A stretch of 64,000 nucleotides of DNA. It comes from Niabella beijingensis (lineage in GTDB: Bacteria; Bacteroidota; Bacteroidia; Chitinophagales; Chitinophagaceae). The translations under genes and the position numbers were made by a program. Below are positions 35,273 through 44,752 of this stretch, one piece after another. The notes under the pieces were generated by a model. It worked only from the letters and a program-made list of their open reading frames with translations, was not told the DNA's origin and ran no database searches. The stretch covers positions 1,240,001 to 1,304,000 of the forward strand of contig NZ_JAIQDI010000001.1 in NCBI RefSeq assembly GCF_020034665.1, written 5' to 3'. Every line of letters begins with the position of its first letter. Positions within the stretch are counted from its first letter, which is position 1.

Positions 35273-36986
35273 ATCGCGACAACCACTCCTTGCTTTCAAA
35301 ACCCCAGGAGGTCAGTGGGGTCAGGTTGAGCCAATAAAAAAGATTGGGGGCAATGTCCGAGTTAACGATCATTGCTGTATTACCGGTATCGCCGCAGGTC
35401 AACGATGATCGTATGCTCCAGGCAGGTAATGCGCCCAATACAGCATCTTTTCCTGCCGCCAGGGAGCTGCCATTTTTTATTACAGTACCATCCCCTTCGT
35501 CACAGGGCCAGTATCCGATAAGGTTCCCGTTATTTATATCTGCCTGCGGAATTCCGTTCAAACAGCCGTAATTCTCGATGTAATCGTCCGGCAAGGCCTT
35601 ATTCCATATGCCAACATCCTGTAATACGAAGTTTGCAGTGGTCTGTGATGTGGAGATCGTACCCAATCCGAAATCGTAGGCACTTCCATTTATGTTACGG
35701 CCTGTTATTTCTACGGGTGTTCCTCTTTTTCCATTGGTGTACATTACTGCAAACCGTTTACTTCCCTCTGCGTAGATCTTTAAAGCTACAACATCCCACG
35801 AACCTACCGGGCCTGAGGCTTCTGTGCCGCTGCCTCCGATATAGATGAGGGCGCCGTCGCCAATAACATAACGATAAGCGCCCGTTGCCGCATGTTGAAA
35901 AGTCCACCCCCGCACCCCGCTGTAAGCGTGATTGGCCTTATAAGCGAGCGTAACATGGTTCGCTCCCCCGGAAGGTTTTGTAAGCATCATTACTTTTGCC
36001 ATGATAGTCATATCACCCGAAGCTCCTATTTCATAGGGGCCGGCTTCCGCAGCGGGAATAACCGCCCGCCGGGTTCCGGCGGATGCACTGCCAGTAAAAA
36101 CAAAAGTATTACGAATGGAAGGCAGTTCCAGCTCCTGTCCTTTAAGATTTGAATTATTATAAATACTAAGAACTTTTCGCTCTGCAAAACTCGGCCCACC
36201 GTAACTATTTCCCGTGCCTCCGTGATTCGATGTTACAATTGTCAGCCAGTCTTCATTGGCATAGTCCGGCCGTTTTTTTACTGCCTCCAGGAGCTCTTTT
36301 ACATAGCCGTCAACCGTCAGTACGGCGTTCTTATACAATACCTCATCGGCCGAGAATGCAGCGGCCCTGCCGGCGAGGTTAACACCGTTGAAATTCACCA
36401 GCATGACGCCTACCTTATCGTCTGTAATATTGCGGAGCGCGCTGTCTTTTACAGCCCGGTCGTTAGCAGCCGCAATATTACGACCTGAAAATTTCAGTGC
36501 CCGTTCCGATAACAGCTCCCAGGGAGTGATGGATACCGTGGTAGGCAGATAGCCGGAGACCAGCAGGCGCTGAAAAAAGTTGCTGTATACCGGTATCTCT
36601 TCATGCTCGTGTTCATCTTCCTCATCAGCAACGGGTGCCAGGGTGCTGTCGGAAACGGCAGCCAGTGCTGCGGATTTCCCGGTAAGGATATTGATCCAGG
36701 AAGGACCGTCGCCCGACCGGGTATCACCAAAGGCTTCCCAGGTATATTTCGCATGTTCCGTAAGACCCATCAGGGCCGGCGGGGCGATCTTTTTTATTTC
36801 CGGACCAGCAGCACCATCGATCACGATGAGCAGCAGCTTCCGTTTTTTGGTAAACGGTTTATCCGCTGCATTTTCAAATACAGGCGGGGGATCGTAATAT
36901 TTCGAGCAGGCATTTGAAAGCACAAGCAGTACCATCATACAAACGGCATATCTAAAAAAAATCAGGGTCCTGTTAGAGATTCGCAT
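35250..36986 (-). CDS. DUF4983/LamG lipoprotein with decayed alkaline-phosphatase fold (copy B)
   Basis: 578 residues from the ATG at 36986. Lipoprotein signal with lipobox VLSNAC. N-terminal alkaline-phosphatase-like domain (about 50-285): KLLLIVIDGAAG is retained, but the SDHG metal motif reads SNHGG and the nucleophile region reads DGPSWINILTG. A LamG/concanavalin-like domain (about 310-470, DUF4983 type) follows, then a short tail with ENYGCLNG. It is predicted to sit on the cell surface and bind glycan or glycoprotein, not hydrolyse phosphate. It lies downstream of the M60 gene and is paralogous to the protein at 39044. Confidence 0.75.
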   Translation of the reverse strand: MRISNRTLIFFRYAVCMMVLLVLSNACSKYYDPPPVFENAADKPFTKKRKLLLIVIDGAAGPEIKKIAPPALMGLTEHAKYTWEAFGDTRSGDGPSWINILTGKSAALAAVSDSTLAPVADEEDEHEHEEIPVYSNFFQRLLVSGYLPTTVSITPWELLSERALKFSGRNIAAANDRAVKDSALRNITDDKVGVMLVNFNGVNLAGRAAAFSADEVLYKNAVLTVDGYVKELLEAVKKRPDYANEDWLTIVTSNHGGTGNSYGGPSFAERKVLSIYNNSNLKGQELELPSIRNTFVFTGSASAGTRRAVIPAAEAGPYEIGASGDMTIMAKVMMLTKPSGGANHVTLAYKANHAYSGVRGWTFQHAATGAYRYVIGDGALIYIGGSGTEASGPVGSWDVVALKIYAEGSKRFAVMYTNGKRGTPVEITGRNINGSAYDFGLGTISTSQTTANFVLQDVGIWNKALPDDYIENYGCLNGIPQADINNGNLIGYWPCDEGDGTVIKNGSSLAAGKDAVLGALPAWSIRSSLTCGDTGNTAMIVNSDIAPNLFYWLNLTPLTSWGFESKEWLSRYETEFIK

Positions 36987-37005
36987 ATTCATTCGCTATT
37001 GATGA

Positions 37006-39030
37006 TTAATAATAGTAAGCACCCATTTCTGCAAATGCGGAATTCTTATTCGCATCTGCCGGAGGCGCATCCCACACATATCTGAAATACTGAAACGTTA
37101 CCGGATTCTGCAAATCAATGTACTGTTTTGCCAATGCTTCAGCGGCAGAACTGTTGGCTGCAGTTTTCAGCGGAAATACTCCCAATGTTTGCCAGCTGCT
37201 GCCATCCATACTTATCTGGATGGTAATTTTTTCCATATGATTGCTGTTTCCGTTTTGCCGTTGTACGATGTAAAACCCGTCTGCTGTTACAGGTGCATTT
37301 CCTGTTTTAACAGCTGCTTTAAATGGATACAACGTTTTTGTACCCGGATCGTATCCGACTACACAACCGTTGAAGCAGCTGTGCCAGATGGTATTGATAT
37401 CTCCATCAAGCAAATTGCTCGCCTGGTAGGTTGTATTAACCGTTCCATCATTGTTGCCCCTCACATTTGTAATACTGTCGATAACCCATCCCAGCGCGGG
37501 GCCAGGCTTTCCTTCGCCAAATTCTTTTCGGGGCACTATTGATTGATCCCCCCCTGTTCTCGTATATGGATTATACATCCACAGGTTGGTCCGCAGCTTC
37601 GGATATCCCTTTCCGGCGATCACATTCCGGGAGGTCTGGCTGATCTTAAGCCCCCATTCGCGCATGAACCGGTACATATCCGTTTGGGTGAATTCGCAGA
37701 GGCGTTCATAATAAAAGTCGGTCTTCGACTGATCATCGATCGAGGTAAACCGGGCATTCCGCGCCGCAATGCACAGATAGGTCATAAAGTCGTAGCCGTA
37801 TTTTTCAAAGATCTGCGTATAGAAACTCATCTTGGCATCATCCGTCGGGTTGGAAATATTTGTGCCGGTACCCGTCCAGAGTTTTTTGCTTGAATCAAGC
37901 GAAACATAAGGCAGTGCGGCATTCCAGGAACGCAGCTCGTTGCCGTGCCGGTAACTGTTGCGCTGCGCATTTTTGAAACTGAAGAGGTTATTGCTAACCT
38001 CGCCGTTACCGCCAAAGGTCCAGGTAGAATGCATCTGCATATTATGCCCCAGCTCGTGAAAGGTACCCCAGTTGGAAGTGCGTACCAGCTCCGGTGTCAC
38101 GGCCTGAGTAAAATAGTTCATCGTATTCATCGCCACTACCGGAAAGCCGCTGTGTTGTGCTCCCACAGAGGGTTGTACATCATGCACAATACGCCATTGA
38201 TTTACCGGGGCACGGTTCTTCACATCCGGATTCCCTTCTGTAAGACCATACCAGTCCCAGTAAACCTCTTTTATCGTCTTATCCCATAAGGTCATCAGTT
38301 CTGTCGGGCTGCTGATGGGCGCGGACTTTAATTTAGCTACCTCCAGTGTAAATACGATCCTGGTACCCACCAGTTCAAAGAAGGGAACAGAAGTCTTGGA
38401 CACCAGTTCTTTCCATTCGCTGTCGGTTGTTTTTCCCAGAAAGAAACTGGCTGATTTCGCCACTCCTGAAAATGTCACCGGCACCACGCTCCCCGTAGGT
38501 TTTGACGGAATGATGTAGATCAGTCCTCCATACAGGTTCCTTAAATAGTTTTTGCCGGGAAACAATTGTTTACGATTGTAGATCAGCGGGTCTCTTTTTA
38601 ATTCCGGTTTACCTGATAAATTATCCGTATGCGACCCGATCTGCGCTTCCAGTCCGTAAATACCGTCGGGCACCTCAACGGTTACCAGTTCTCCTGCCGG
38701 GGCCCAAACTCCTGTGCTCAGCCAGTTCTGCGGTGCCACGCTGATCCGGAGATCAGCGGCGGGCACATTGATGTAGTTAAGATCGATCTCCACCTTGTAG
38801 TTTTGCAACCGGGGTTCATCCGGATTGATCAGACCAGGGAACACGCTGGCTGCAACATATTTTGATTTGTCGATCTTAACACTGGTGTCCACTTCGTAAT
38901 TCACGGTGTCCGGAAAATCGGTAGGTGTATACCCATTCTCGAAATTGAATCCGTATTCTTTGTTGCAGGCAATAAGGATACCGATACAAAACAGGATCAG
39001 CGGAAAAATGGATTGCTTTTTATACTTCAT
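37006..39030 (-). CDS. M60-family metallopeptidase lipoprotein
   Basis: 674 residues from the ATG at 39030. Lipobox FCIGILIAC gives a surface lipoprotein. N-terminal beta region (about 50-180), M60/enhancin-like peptidase domain with zinc ligands His325 and His329 and catalytic Glu326 in FHELGHNMQ and the third ligand Glu344, and a C-terminal discoidin (F5/8 type C) carbohydrate-binding domain (about 510-674, ending AFAEMGAYYY). M60 peptidases cut mucins and other O-glycoproteins. It sits between two LamG/phosphatase-fold genes in the SusCD operon, defining the likely target of the locus. Confidence 0.88.
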   Translation of the reverse strand: MKYKKQSIFPLILFCIGILIACNKEYGFNFENGYTPTDFPDTVNYEVDTSVKIDKSKYVAASVFPGLINPDEPRLQNYKVEIDLNYINVPAADLRISVAPQNWLSTGVWAPAGELVTVEVPDGIYGLEAQIGSHTDNLSGKPELKRDPLIYNRKQLFPGKNYLRNLYGGLIYIIPSKPTGSVVPVTFSGVAKSASFFLGKTTDSEWKELVSKTSVPFFELVGTRIVFTLEVAKLKSAPISSPTELMTLWDKTIKEVYWDWYGLTEGNPDVKNRAPVNQWRIVHDVQPSVGAQHSGFPVVAMNTMNYFTQAVTPELVRTSNWGTFHELGHNMQMHSTWTFGGNGEVSNNLFSFKNAQRNSYRHGNELRSWNAALPYVSLDSSKKLWTGTGTNISNPTDDAKMSFYTQIFEKYGYDFMTYLCIAARNARFTSIDDQSKTDFYYERLCEFTQTDMYRFMREWGLKISQTSRNVIAGKGYPKLRTNLWMYNPYTRTGGDQSIVPRKEFGEGKPGPALGWVIDSITNVRGNNDGTVNTTYQASNLLDGDINTIWHSCFNGCVVGYDPGTKTLYPFKAAVKTGNAPVTADGFYIVQRQNGNSNHMEKITIQISMDGSSWQTLGVFPLKTAANSSAAEALAKQYIDLQNPVTFQYFRYVWDAPPADANKNSAFAEMGAYYY

Positions 39031-39043
39031 ATTAAAAAGATTA

Positions 39044-40816
39044 TTATTGGGCATTATCAAAGGCAGGCATCCATGATCTGCTGTCGAGGTTCAGGCTGCT
39101 GATGCCGGAAACACCCATCCAGCTATAAATAAAAAGGGGAAGATCCACCGGAACCGGTACGGCCTCCGTAATATTATACGGCACCGTAGGACAGATGGCA
39201 TCGCTTTTACCCAGGGTGAAACTCGTCCAGGAGAAGGAGGCAGGAAATACGATATCACGTCCGCCCGGACTCATATCAATAAAACTATTGGAAGACCGTT
39301 CCCTGGTCTGCAGCCCCATTCCCGGCCAGTAACCGATAAGCGAAGCGTAATAGGGATCACCGGGATTCACCATCGTGCCGCAATAGCCTGAAAGGATGTA
39401 CGATTCCGGAAGGGCTGTATTGTAAATACGCACGTCCACCACATTAAATCCTATATTTCCCTGACCATAAGAGGGAACACCACCCAGCCGGAGCGGCGAT
39501 ACGGTAGTTCCGTTTTTGCCGGTGATATCAGCCACTCCTCCCGGAACGCCATTGGTATAGGTACGCAACCAGCGCTTGGAGGCACTGTCATAGATCCTTG
39601 CCGTGAAGGTATTCCAGGTGTTAAGTCCAAAAGCCGGCGCGGTACAGGAAGTACCTCCGATACGGAAATCCCAATCATTCCGGCCATCCGAATGGAGCAC
39701 AAAGGCCCAGCCGGCGTTGGGACTGTTTCCGGCTGCTGTACTCGACTTTGAAAAAATAGCCGGCAGGTTGGAACCCCTGTTCACCATATACACTTTTAAC
39801 TGTATGGTATAGCCACCCGCAGTGCCCAGGTTAAAGACATCGGCACGGTTTTCGTCGATAATGCCCAGGCTGCTTGTAGTGCTGCCCATGGTGTTGGCGG
39901 CTACCGCAGAAGAAGCATCCCCGATAATATATCCTTCCTGCTGGTAGTTCAGGGTATTGGGCCGGGCGATATATCTTGTAACAAAATTATCATTGGCCAG
40001 AAGCAGGAATGTGTTGCGCTCCGTATCCGTAAAAGGGCTGTCGTCGTCTTCTTCGGGATAAAGTGCATAGACACCGCCTTTATTGGAAGCGACAACAATC
40101 AGCCAGTTTTCACTGGCATAGGTGGGCCGGCTGCGCAGCGCGGTTCTTAATACGCCCAGGAAATCATCGAGTGGTTTTACGGCAGCTACATACTGCGGCA
40201 CACGCGGGCCGTAGCCAAATTGCTGACCGGCATCCTGCAGGCCCTGGTATTGCGTTATTACAACCGCAGCCTCCGGTCTTTTCAGTTCATCCACCACTGC
40301 TTTCTGTGCCTCTGTATCGGAATTCAGCAATTGCTTCTGATCCGCTCCGGTAAGCAGGTGATCAAAAATATAGGGTGCCCGTACAAAAGCCGCTGTCCGC
40401 AATGCCGGTTTACTGTTCTTCAATACCGCCGGTACAGCAGGATAATCCGCAAGATTACCGTTCCCGCCGGGGCCCACCTGATGCTTTTTATAATCCACAC
40501 CGGTAAGCATATCGGCATAGGTAGTTGGCGCATAAGTAAGCGAATCAGCAACACTTCCCCCCGTATACAAGGCATTCTTTGTTAAGGCATACAGGTTGGG
40601 ATGGATATCATCTTTCAGCGCCTCTGCTTCCAGCACTGCGCCAACGCCTCCGTCTACAATAACATAGAGTACCTTATTGCCGTCACGCAACTGGTGCTTT
40701 GTAGTGTCGGTATCAGCCGGGAACTGCAATTTGTTTTCAAAATCGCGGTTACAGGAAACGAGTATTAAACCCAGAAGCGCGAAGCCCCATTGAACGAATA
40801 CAGATCTTGTTCTCAT
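39044..40816 (-). CDS. DUF4983/LamG lipoprotein with decayed alkaline-phosphatase fold (copy A)
   Basis: 590 residues, lipobox LILVSC at the N-terminus. The same arrangement as the gene at 35250: phosphatase-like domain (about 45-290; VLYVIVDGGVGA), LamG-type domain (about 310-490), and a short tail. The metal site is lost: SDHG is SNKGG, the D-x3-GH motif reads GLQDAGQQFG, and the nucleophile region is APTTYADMLTG. Likely a surface glycan-binding protein. It overlaps the following M60 frame by at most 17 bases, or is 13 bases away if M60 starts at 39030. Confidence 0.75.
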   Translation of the reverse strand: MRTRSVFVQWGFALLGLILVSCNRDFENKLQFPADTDTTKHQLRDGNKVLYVIVDGGVGAVLEAEALKDDIHPNLYALTKNALYTGGSVADSLTYAPTTYADMLTGVDYKKHQVGPGGNGNLADYPAVPAVLKNSKPALRTAAFVRAPYIFDHLLTGADQKQLLNSDTEAQKAVVDELKRPEAAVVITQYQGLQDAGQQFGYGPRVPQYVAAVKPLDDFLGVLRTALRSRPTYASENWLIVVASNKGGVYALYPEEDDDSPFTDTERNTFLLLANDNFVTRYIARPNTLNYQQEGYIIGDASSAVAANTMGSTTSSLGIIDENRADVFNLGTAGGYTIQLKVYMVNRGSNLPAIFSKSSTAAGNSPNAGWAFVLHSDGRNDWDFRIGGTSCTAPAFGLNTWNTFTARIYDSASKRWLRTYTNGVPGGVADITGKNGTTVSPLRLGGVPSYGQGNIGFNVVDVRIYNTALPESYILSGYCGTMVNPGDPYYASLIGYWPGMGLQTRERSSNSFIDMSPGGRDIVFPASFSWTSFTLGKSDAICPTVPYNITEAVPVPVDLPLFIYSWMGVSGISSLNLDSRSWMPAFDNAQ

Positions 40817-40830
40817 ACGCTATTACTTCT

Positions 40831-42447
40831 TTAATTATTGAATACCAGCTTTAGAATACCACCCGCAGGCTGTCCTTCAAACCGGCTGATATAGCCTACC
40901 AGCATCACTGCGGGCAATCCGCCGATGCCGGATTTTGTTTCTATCATATCCGTCACCGTTCCGTCGATCTTGCCGGTGGCATTATATCCCGCTGCCAGCG
41001 AACCATCAGCATTCAGCACCATCAGCCCGTTTCTTACAATGTTGTTATAAGTGGTGAAGGAGCCGGTAACCACAACCAGCCCATTGCCCAGTTGCAACGC
41101 CATTGTGGGCAGACCACCGCTAAAACCTGCGCTCTTAAAAGCAGGATCGGGCTGTCCCAGTTCATCCAGCATTACGATCTTTTCAGCCGGCTGGTTATTG
41201 AACCTGCTGAAATTTCCGGTAAGGATGATTTTTTTTGAAACGGCATTGTACCGGATGGAATAGATCACATCATCAGCTCCCGCTCCGGTCTTAAAGCCCG
41301 CGTCCAGTGTACCGTCTGCATTTAAACGGGCGATCCGGTTGGCCGGTTTGCCGCGCAACGTCGTAAAATCCCCCACCACGATCAGTTTGCCATCCGGCTG
41401 CAGGAAGGCATCGTTGATGCTGCCGTTTGCGCCCGGCAGAGCCTGCCGGGTAGTTTTATTATAAGAATACGAGGAATCCAGGTTGCCTTCTGTATCCATA
41501 CGCACCAGCTGGTTTGCCGGTATGTAGTCGAAGAGCTTATTGTCTTTTGTAGACCGCTCATAAAAATAGGTCCCGTATCTTTCAAAGGACCCCACTGCCG
41601 TGATCTGATCATTGCCATAGAACAGTTTGCTGATGCTTCCTTCCGTCAGATTGCCGTTAAACCAGGAAACAGTATCTGTTGCCATGCTGGGGTCCGACAC
41701 ATTGGGACTAACATAAAGACTAACGATCTTTGTTTTGATCGAGGCATTGGAGTTCAGAACGGTCAATCCATTCATACCATCCACGTTATCATATGTTGTC
41801 ATGGTACCACCGATAAGGAATTCTCCAGACGGCAGGCGGAGAACGCTGTTGATAAAACCGGCGGGACCGCTGCCCGGACTGAAGTTACCCGCGAGATTAC
41901 CGCTGGGATCGATCTGTACCAGGCCGTTTATACCCGAGGCCTGGTCTTTTCCCTGATAGCCGTATATGGAACCGGCCAGCATAAAATTGCCATTCGGCAG
42001 CTGGAGGATCTGGTTGGTAATACCTTTTACACCGGTGCCCGGGTTAAAAGAAGGATCTTTTTGCAGCTTTCCCCTGATGGTAAAAGACGGACCCGGGAAG
42101 ATCTGTCCGCCCACCCGGAGCGAAGCCCCGCCGGAACTTACGTTATCCGGCAGCACGATCGTTACAGAGCTGTCGGTGTAGGCAGCGATTGTTGCGGTCA
42201 TTCCGTTTGCCAGAAATGTAAGCTGATCTTTCATTTCCGGTTTCAGTCCTTTTACCGCAAAAGTCATCTGCTGCCCCGGCTGTCCGTTGGCCGGTGTGGG
42301 TGGTGTATTTATAAAATCGACCTCGATCACTTCTTTCCCGCCACCATAGGGATCATCGTAAAGATCCGCACTTCTGCTGCAGGCCGACAGTCCCGTTAAT
42401 ACAAGGGCAGATAAACAAAGTATATAAAAATTTCTATGCATCATCAT
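40831..42447 (-). CDS. DUF5008 / IPT-TIG and delta-60 repeat lipoprotein
   Basis: 538 residues. Lipobox LTGLSAC. Near the N-terminus a DUF5008/IPT-TIG Ig-like domain (about 45-125, FINTPPTPANGQPGQ then TVIVLPDNVSSGG-type strands). The rest (about 130-538) is a beta-propeller of delta-60 repeats (QLPNGNFMLAGSI, QPDGKLIVVGDFT, RLNADGTLDAGF). It is in the SusE/F position after SusD and fasciclin, so probably a surface glycan-binding protein. Spacing to neighbours is 11-15 bases, inside the operon. Confidence 0.8.
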   Translation of the reverse strand: MMMHRNFYILCLSALVLTGLSACSRSADLYDDPYGGGKEVIEVDFINTPPTPANGQPGQQMTFAVKGLKPEMKDQLTFLANGMTATIAAYTDSSVTIVLPDNVSSGGASLRVGGQIFPGPSFTIRGKLQKDPSFNPGTGVKGITNQILQLPNGNFMLAGSIYGYQGKDQASGINGLVQIDPSGNLAGNFSPGSGPAGFINSVLRLPSGEFLIGGTMTTYDNVDGMNGLTVLNSNASIKTKIVSLYVSPNVSDPSMATDTVSWFNGNLTEGSISKLFYGNDQITAVGSFERYGTYFYERSTKDNKLFDYIPANQLVRMDTEGNLDSSYSYNKTTRQALPGANGSINDAFLQPDGKLIVVGDFTTLRGKPANRIARLNADGTLDAGFKTGAGADDVIYSIRYNAVSKKIILTGNFSRFNNQPAEKIVMLDELGQPDPAFKSAGFSGGLPTMALQLGNGLVVVTGSFTTYNNIVRNGLMVLNADGSLAAGYNATGKIDGTVTDMIETKSGIGGLPAVMLVGYISRFEGQPAGGILKLVFNN

Positions 42448-42458
42448 AGCTGTTCTGA

Positions 42459-43196
42459 TTATTGTTTTGTATAGTCAATGCCTCGTTCCCGCGCTGCCTG
42501 TATAAACCGGAATGGATCAAACCCGAATATATGGGTCATATACCGCAGCCGGTGCACACGACCATTTGTCGGGGCGATATCCGAGGCAGCCACTACTGCA
42601 TTGATCCAGTTGGAGTAAGGGAAAGCCTCGTCCGGCACATAGGACAGCATCAGCTGCCGGTATCCTTTGTATTTGATAATCGTGCTGCCTCCAACCGTGT
42701 TGGGGTCACCGCTTACTGCATCGTTATAAATAACCCCGATATTCATCGGTGTGGTGTTTACCGATTCAAAGAGTGCTCCTTTGTAGGTATCCAGTGCCAG
42801 GGTATCTACCTGTGTATAATCCTTAAGTCCCCTGTTTCCCGGGAACAGGTAGATATCAAGGAACTGCTTCCATACCTCCGGTTTCACCTGTTCAAACCGG
42901 GTTACGCTGTCGGCCCCCAGCGTCAGCTGGTAGTCGTTGACGGCATCCAGTATTTTTTTAAAACAAGGATCGGGAGGCGCAAAAAAGGTCAGGTTCTCCT
43001 TGCGAAGCGTCTCTTCCAACCCTGCGTATTTTACTACACGTACCAGGGTATCAAAATAGAGGGGATCCGATTCCAGGTATTCCATGATGGTACCGTTGAA
43101 CCTGGGATCATTGACACCCGAATCTTCAAAACTGCTTTTTTTGCAGGCCGCTGTCAACAGAACGACTATAAGTGCCGGTAAGATGATTTTCTTCAT
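42459..43196 (-). CDS. Fasciclin-domain lipoprotein (cassette 2)
   Basis: 245 residues, lipobox LTAAC. One fasciclin (FAS1) domain about 35-235: NGTIMEYLESDPLYFDTLVRV, LRKENLTFFAPPDPCFKK and a C-terminal NGRVHRLRYMTHIFGF. FAS1 domains mediate adhesion or carbohydrate binding. It follows SusD directly and precedes the DUF5008 gene. A related protein lies in cassette 1 (48958), so each SusCD pair has its own fasciclin partner. Confidence 0.87.
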   Translation of the reverse strand: MKKIILPALIVVLLTAACKKSSFEDSGVNDPRFNGTIMEYLESDPLYFDTLVRVVKYAGLEETLRKENLTFFAPPDPCFKKILDAVNDYQLTLGADSVTRFEQVKPEVWKQFLDIYLFPGNRGLKDYTQVDTLALDTYKGALFESVNTTPMNIGVIYNDAVSGDPNTVGGSTIIKYKGYRQLMLSYVPDEAFPYSNWINAVVAASDIAPTNGRVHRLRYMTHIFGFDPFRFIQAARERGIDYTKQ

Positions 43197-43202
43197 ATGT
43201 TG

Positions 43203-44738
43203 TTACCTCCAGTAATTGTTTAATGTCATATGCGGGTTGTTCACCAATGCTTTTTCGCTGATGGGCCACAGCCAGGCGCCCTGTACAAAATTTCCATATG
43301 AAATGGGGCGATAGCAGTAGTCCGGATTATATATCTTCCGGGAACGTACCAGGTCGTAGTAGTAATGCCCCTCTCCCATCAGTTCCTTGGAGCGCTCATA
43401 AAATATAGCGTCCGGGAGGTTTTTATCCGTACCTGCCGAATACAGATCCGCACCGGCCCTTGTCCGCACCTGGTTTAACAACGCCTCCGCCTTCTGGCTG
43501 CCTTCCTCCAGGTTTGCCAGTGCCTCCGCCTGCAGCAACAGTGCACCCGCATAACGGAAAATGATAAAATAGTTACTCAGCGATGCCGTAGTGTTATTCT
43601 CCCCCAGGGCGAGATTGAAGAACTTAAAACATTGCATGGTACCATCTTCGTTGTAAATATTATTGTCGAACCAGTATTTTTTCCGGAGATCATTGGCTTC
43701 TTCCGGATACAGCTTCTTCAGGTATCCGTCGGTATAGGTCAGCTCGGATTTGGTACTGTTCTGGTTCAGCTGTATATAAGGATAGTGCAATACGGCACCG
43801 GTAAAGGTCCGCCTGATATTACCCAGTACATCCCCGTAATTCACATTTTGCGGTACTTCAAACAATCCTTCTTCTGATCTTCCCGCAAACACCTGTGCAA
43901 TATTTTCCATGGGCAGTAATTTATAGGCATTGGATGCGGTCAGCTCGTCCCCCAGCCGGTCTGTTTCCTCGTAGTACATTTTTTTATTCGCCTCATCTAT
44001 TCCGGCCAGCCACATATTCAGGTCCATTTCGAGGGCGATAGCACTTCCCCGCATCGCCCGGACTGCCCGGTTGGCGGGATCTTCATAGGTCCAGGGCAGG
44101 TCGTTCCTATGCGCCTCCAATTCTGCAATGCAGGCCTTGGCCACTTCAACATCTTTGGTTCTCGGCAGCGGTACATCGTTGTACGCATTGGTATAATAAG
44201 GTACATCCCCAAACAGGCGGATCATAAAAAAATAGCTCAGGCAGCGCATAAAAACGGCTTCCGCCTGGTATTTTCGGATCAGTTCGGCCGACATGGATTG
44301 ATCCGCTTCCGCTACATCCGGGGCTTTTTCGTACAGTACATTTGCCGCCTGTACTACTTTATAGATCGGTGTCCAGTCGCTGATCACATCCCAGGCACCA
44401 TGCACCTGCCAGTAGGTATTGATATCCCCCTGGATCCGCGGCGTGTTCACCAGTGTGCGGATACTGTTTGATGACAGCAGGTTAAAATCCCCCCGGGGCG
44501 GATAGGCCCCATATGCCACAGGGGCACAGCGGAGGTCCCCCACAAGGATCATCCCGGTCCGGATCGCCACCCCTTCTCTAAATAACCGGTACACTTCCCG
44601 GGTGTAGGTCTCGGCATCCTGCCGGGTCTTCCAGAAATTATTTCCCGAAAGGCTGTCTAACGGATCCACATTCAGAAATTTTTTACACCCGCTGAACATG
44701 GCAATGACCAGTATCGTAATAAGAAATCGTTGCTTCAT
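43203..44738 (-). CDS. SusD/RagB-family glycan-binding lipoprotein (cassette 2)
   Basis: 511 residues, lipobox MFSGC. TPR-like helical SusD fold with the typical N-terminal NVDPLDSLSGNNFWKTRQDAE and C-terminal GEGHYYYDLVRSRK and AWLWPISEKALVNNPHMTLNNYW. It caps the SusC transporter and holds the substrate at the cell surface. It starts 15 bases after susC on the same strand. Pairs with the transporter at 44753. Confidence 0.95.
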   Translation of the reverse strand: MKQRFLITILVIAMFSGCKKFLNVDPLDSLSGNNFWKTRQDAETYTREVYRLFREGVAIRTGMILVGDLRCAPVAYGAYPPRGDFNLLSSNSIRTLVNTPRIQGDINTYWQVHGAWDVISDWTPIYKVVQAANVLYEKAPDVAEADQSMSAELIRKYQAEAVFMRCLSYFFMIRLFGDVPYYTNAYNDVPLPRTKDVEVAKACIAELEAHRNDLPWTYEDPANRAVRAMRGSAIALEMDLNMWLAGIDEANKKMYYEETDRLGDELTASNAYKLLPMENIAQVFAGRSEEGLFEVPQNVNYGDVLGNIRRTFTGAVLHYPYIQLNQNSTKSELTYTDGYLKKLYPEEANDLRKKYWFDNNIYNEDGTMQCFKFFNLALGENNTTASLSNYFIIFRYAGALLLQAEALANLEEGSQKAEALLNQVRTRAGADLYSAGTDKNLPDAIFYERSKELMGEGHYYYDLVRSRKIYNPDYCYRPISYGNFVQGAWLWPISEKALVNNPHMTLNNYWR

Positions 44739-44752
44739 TACTCAAATCAATT

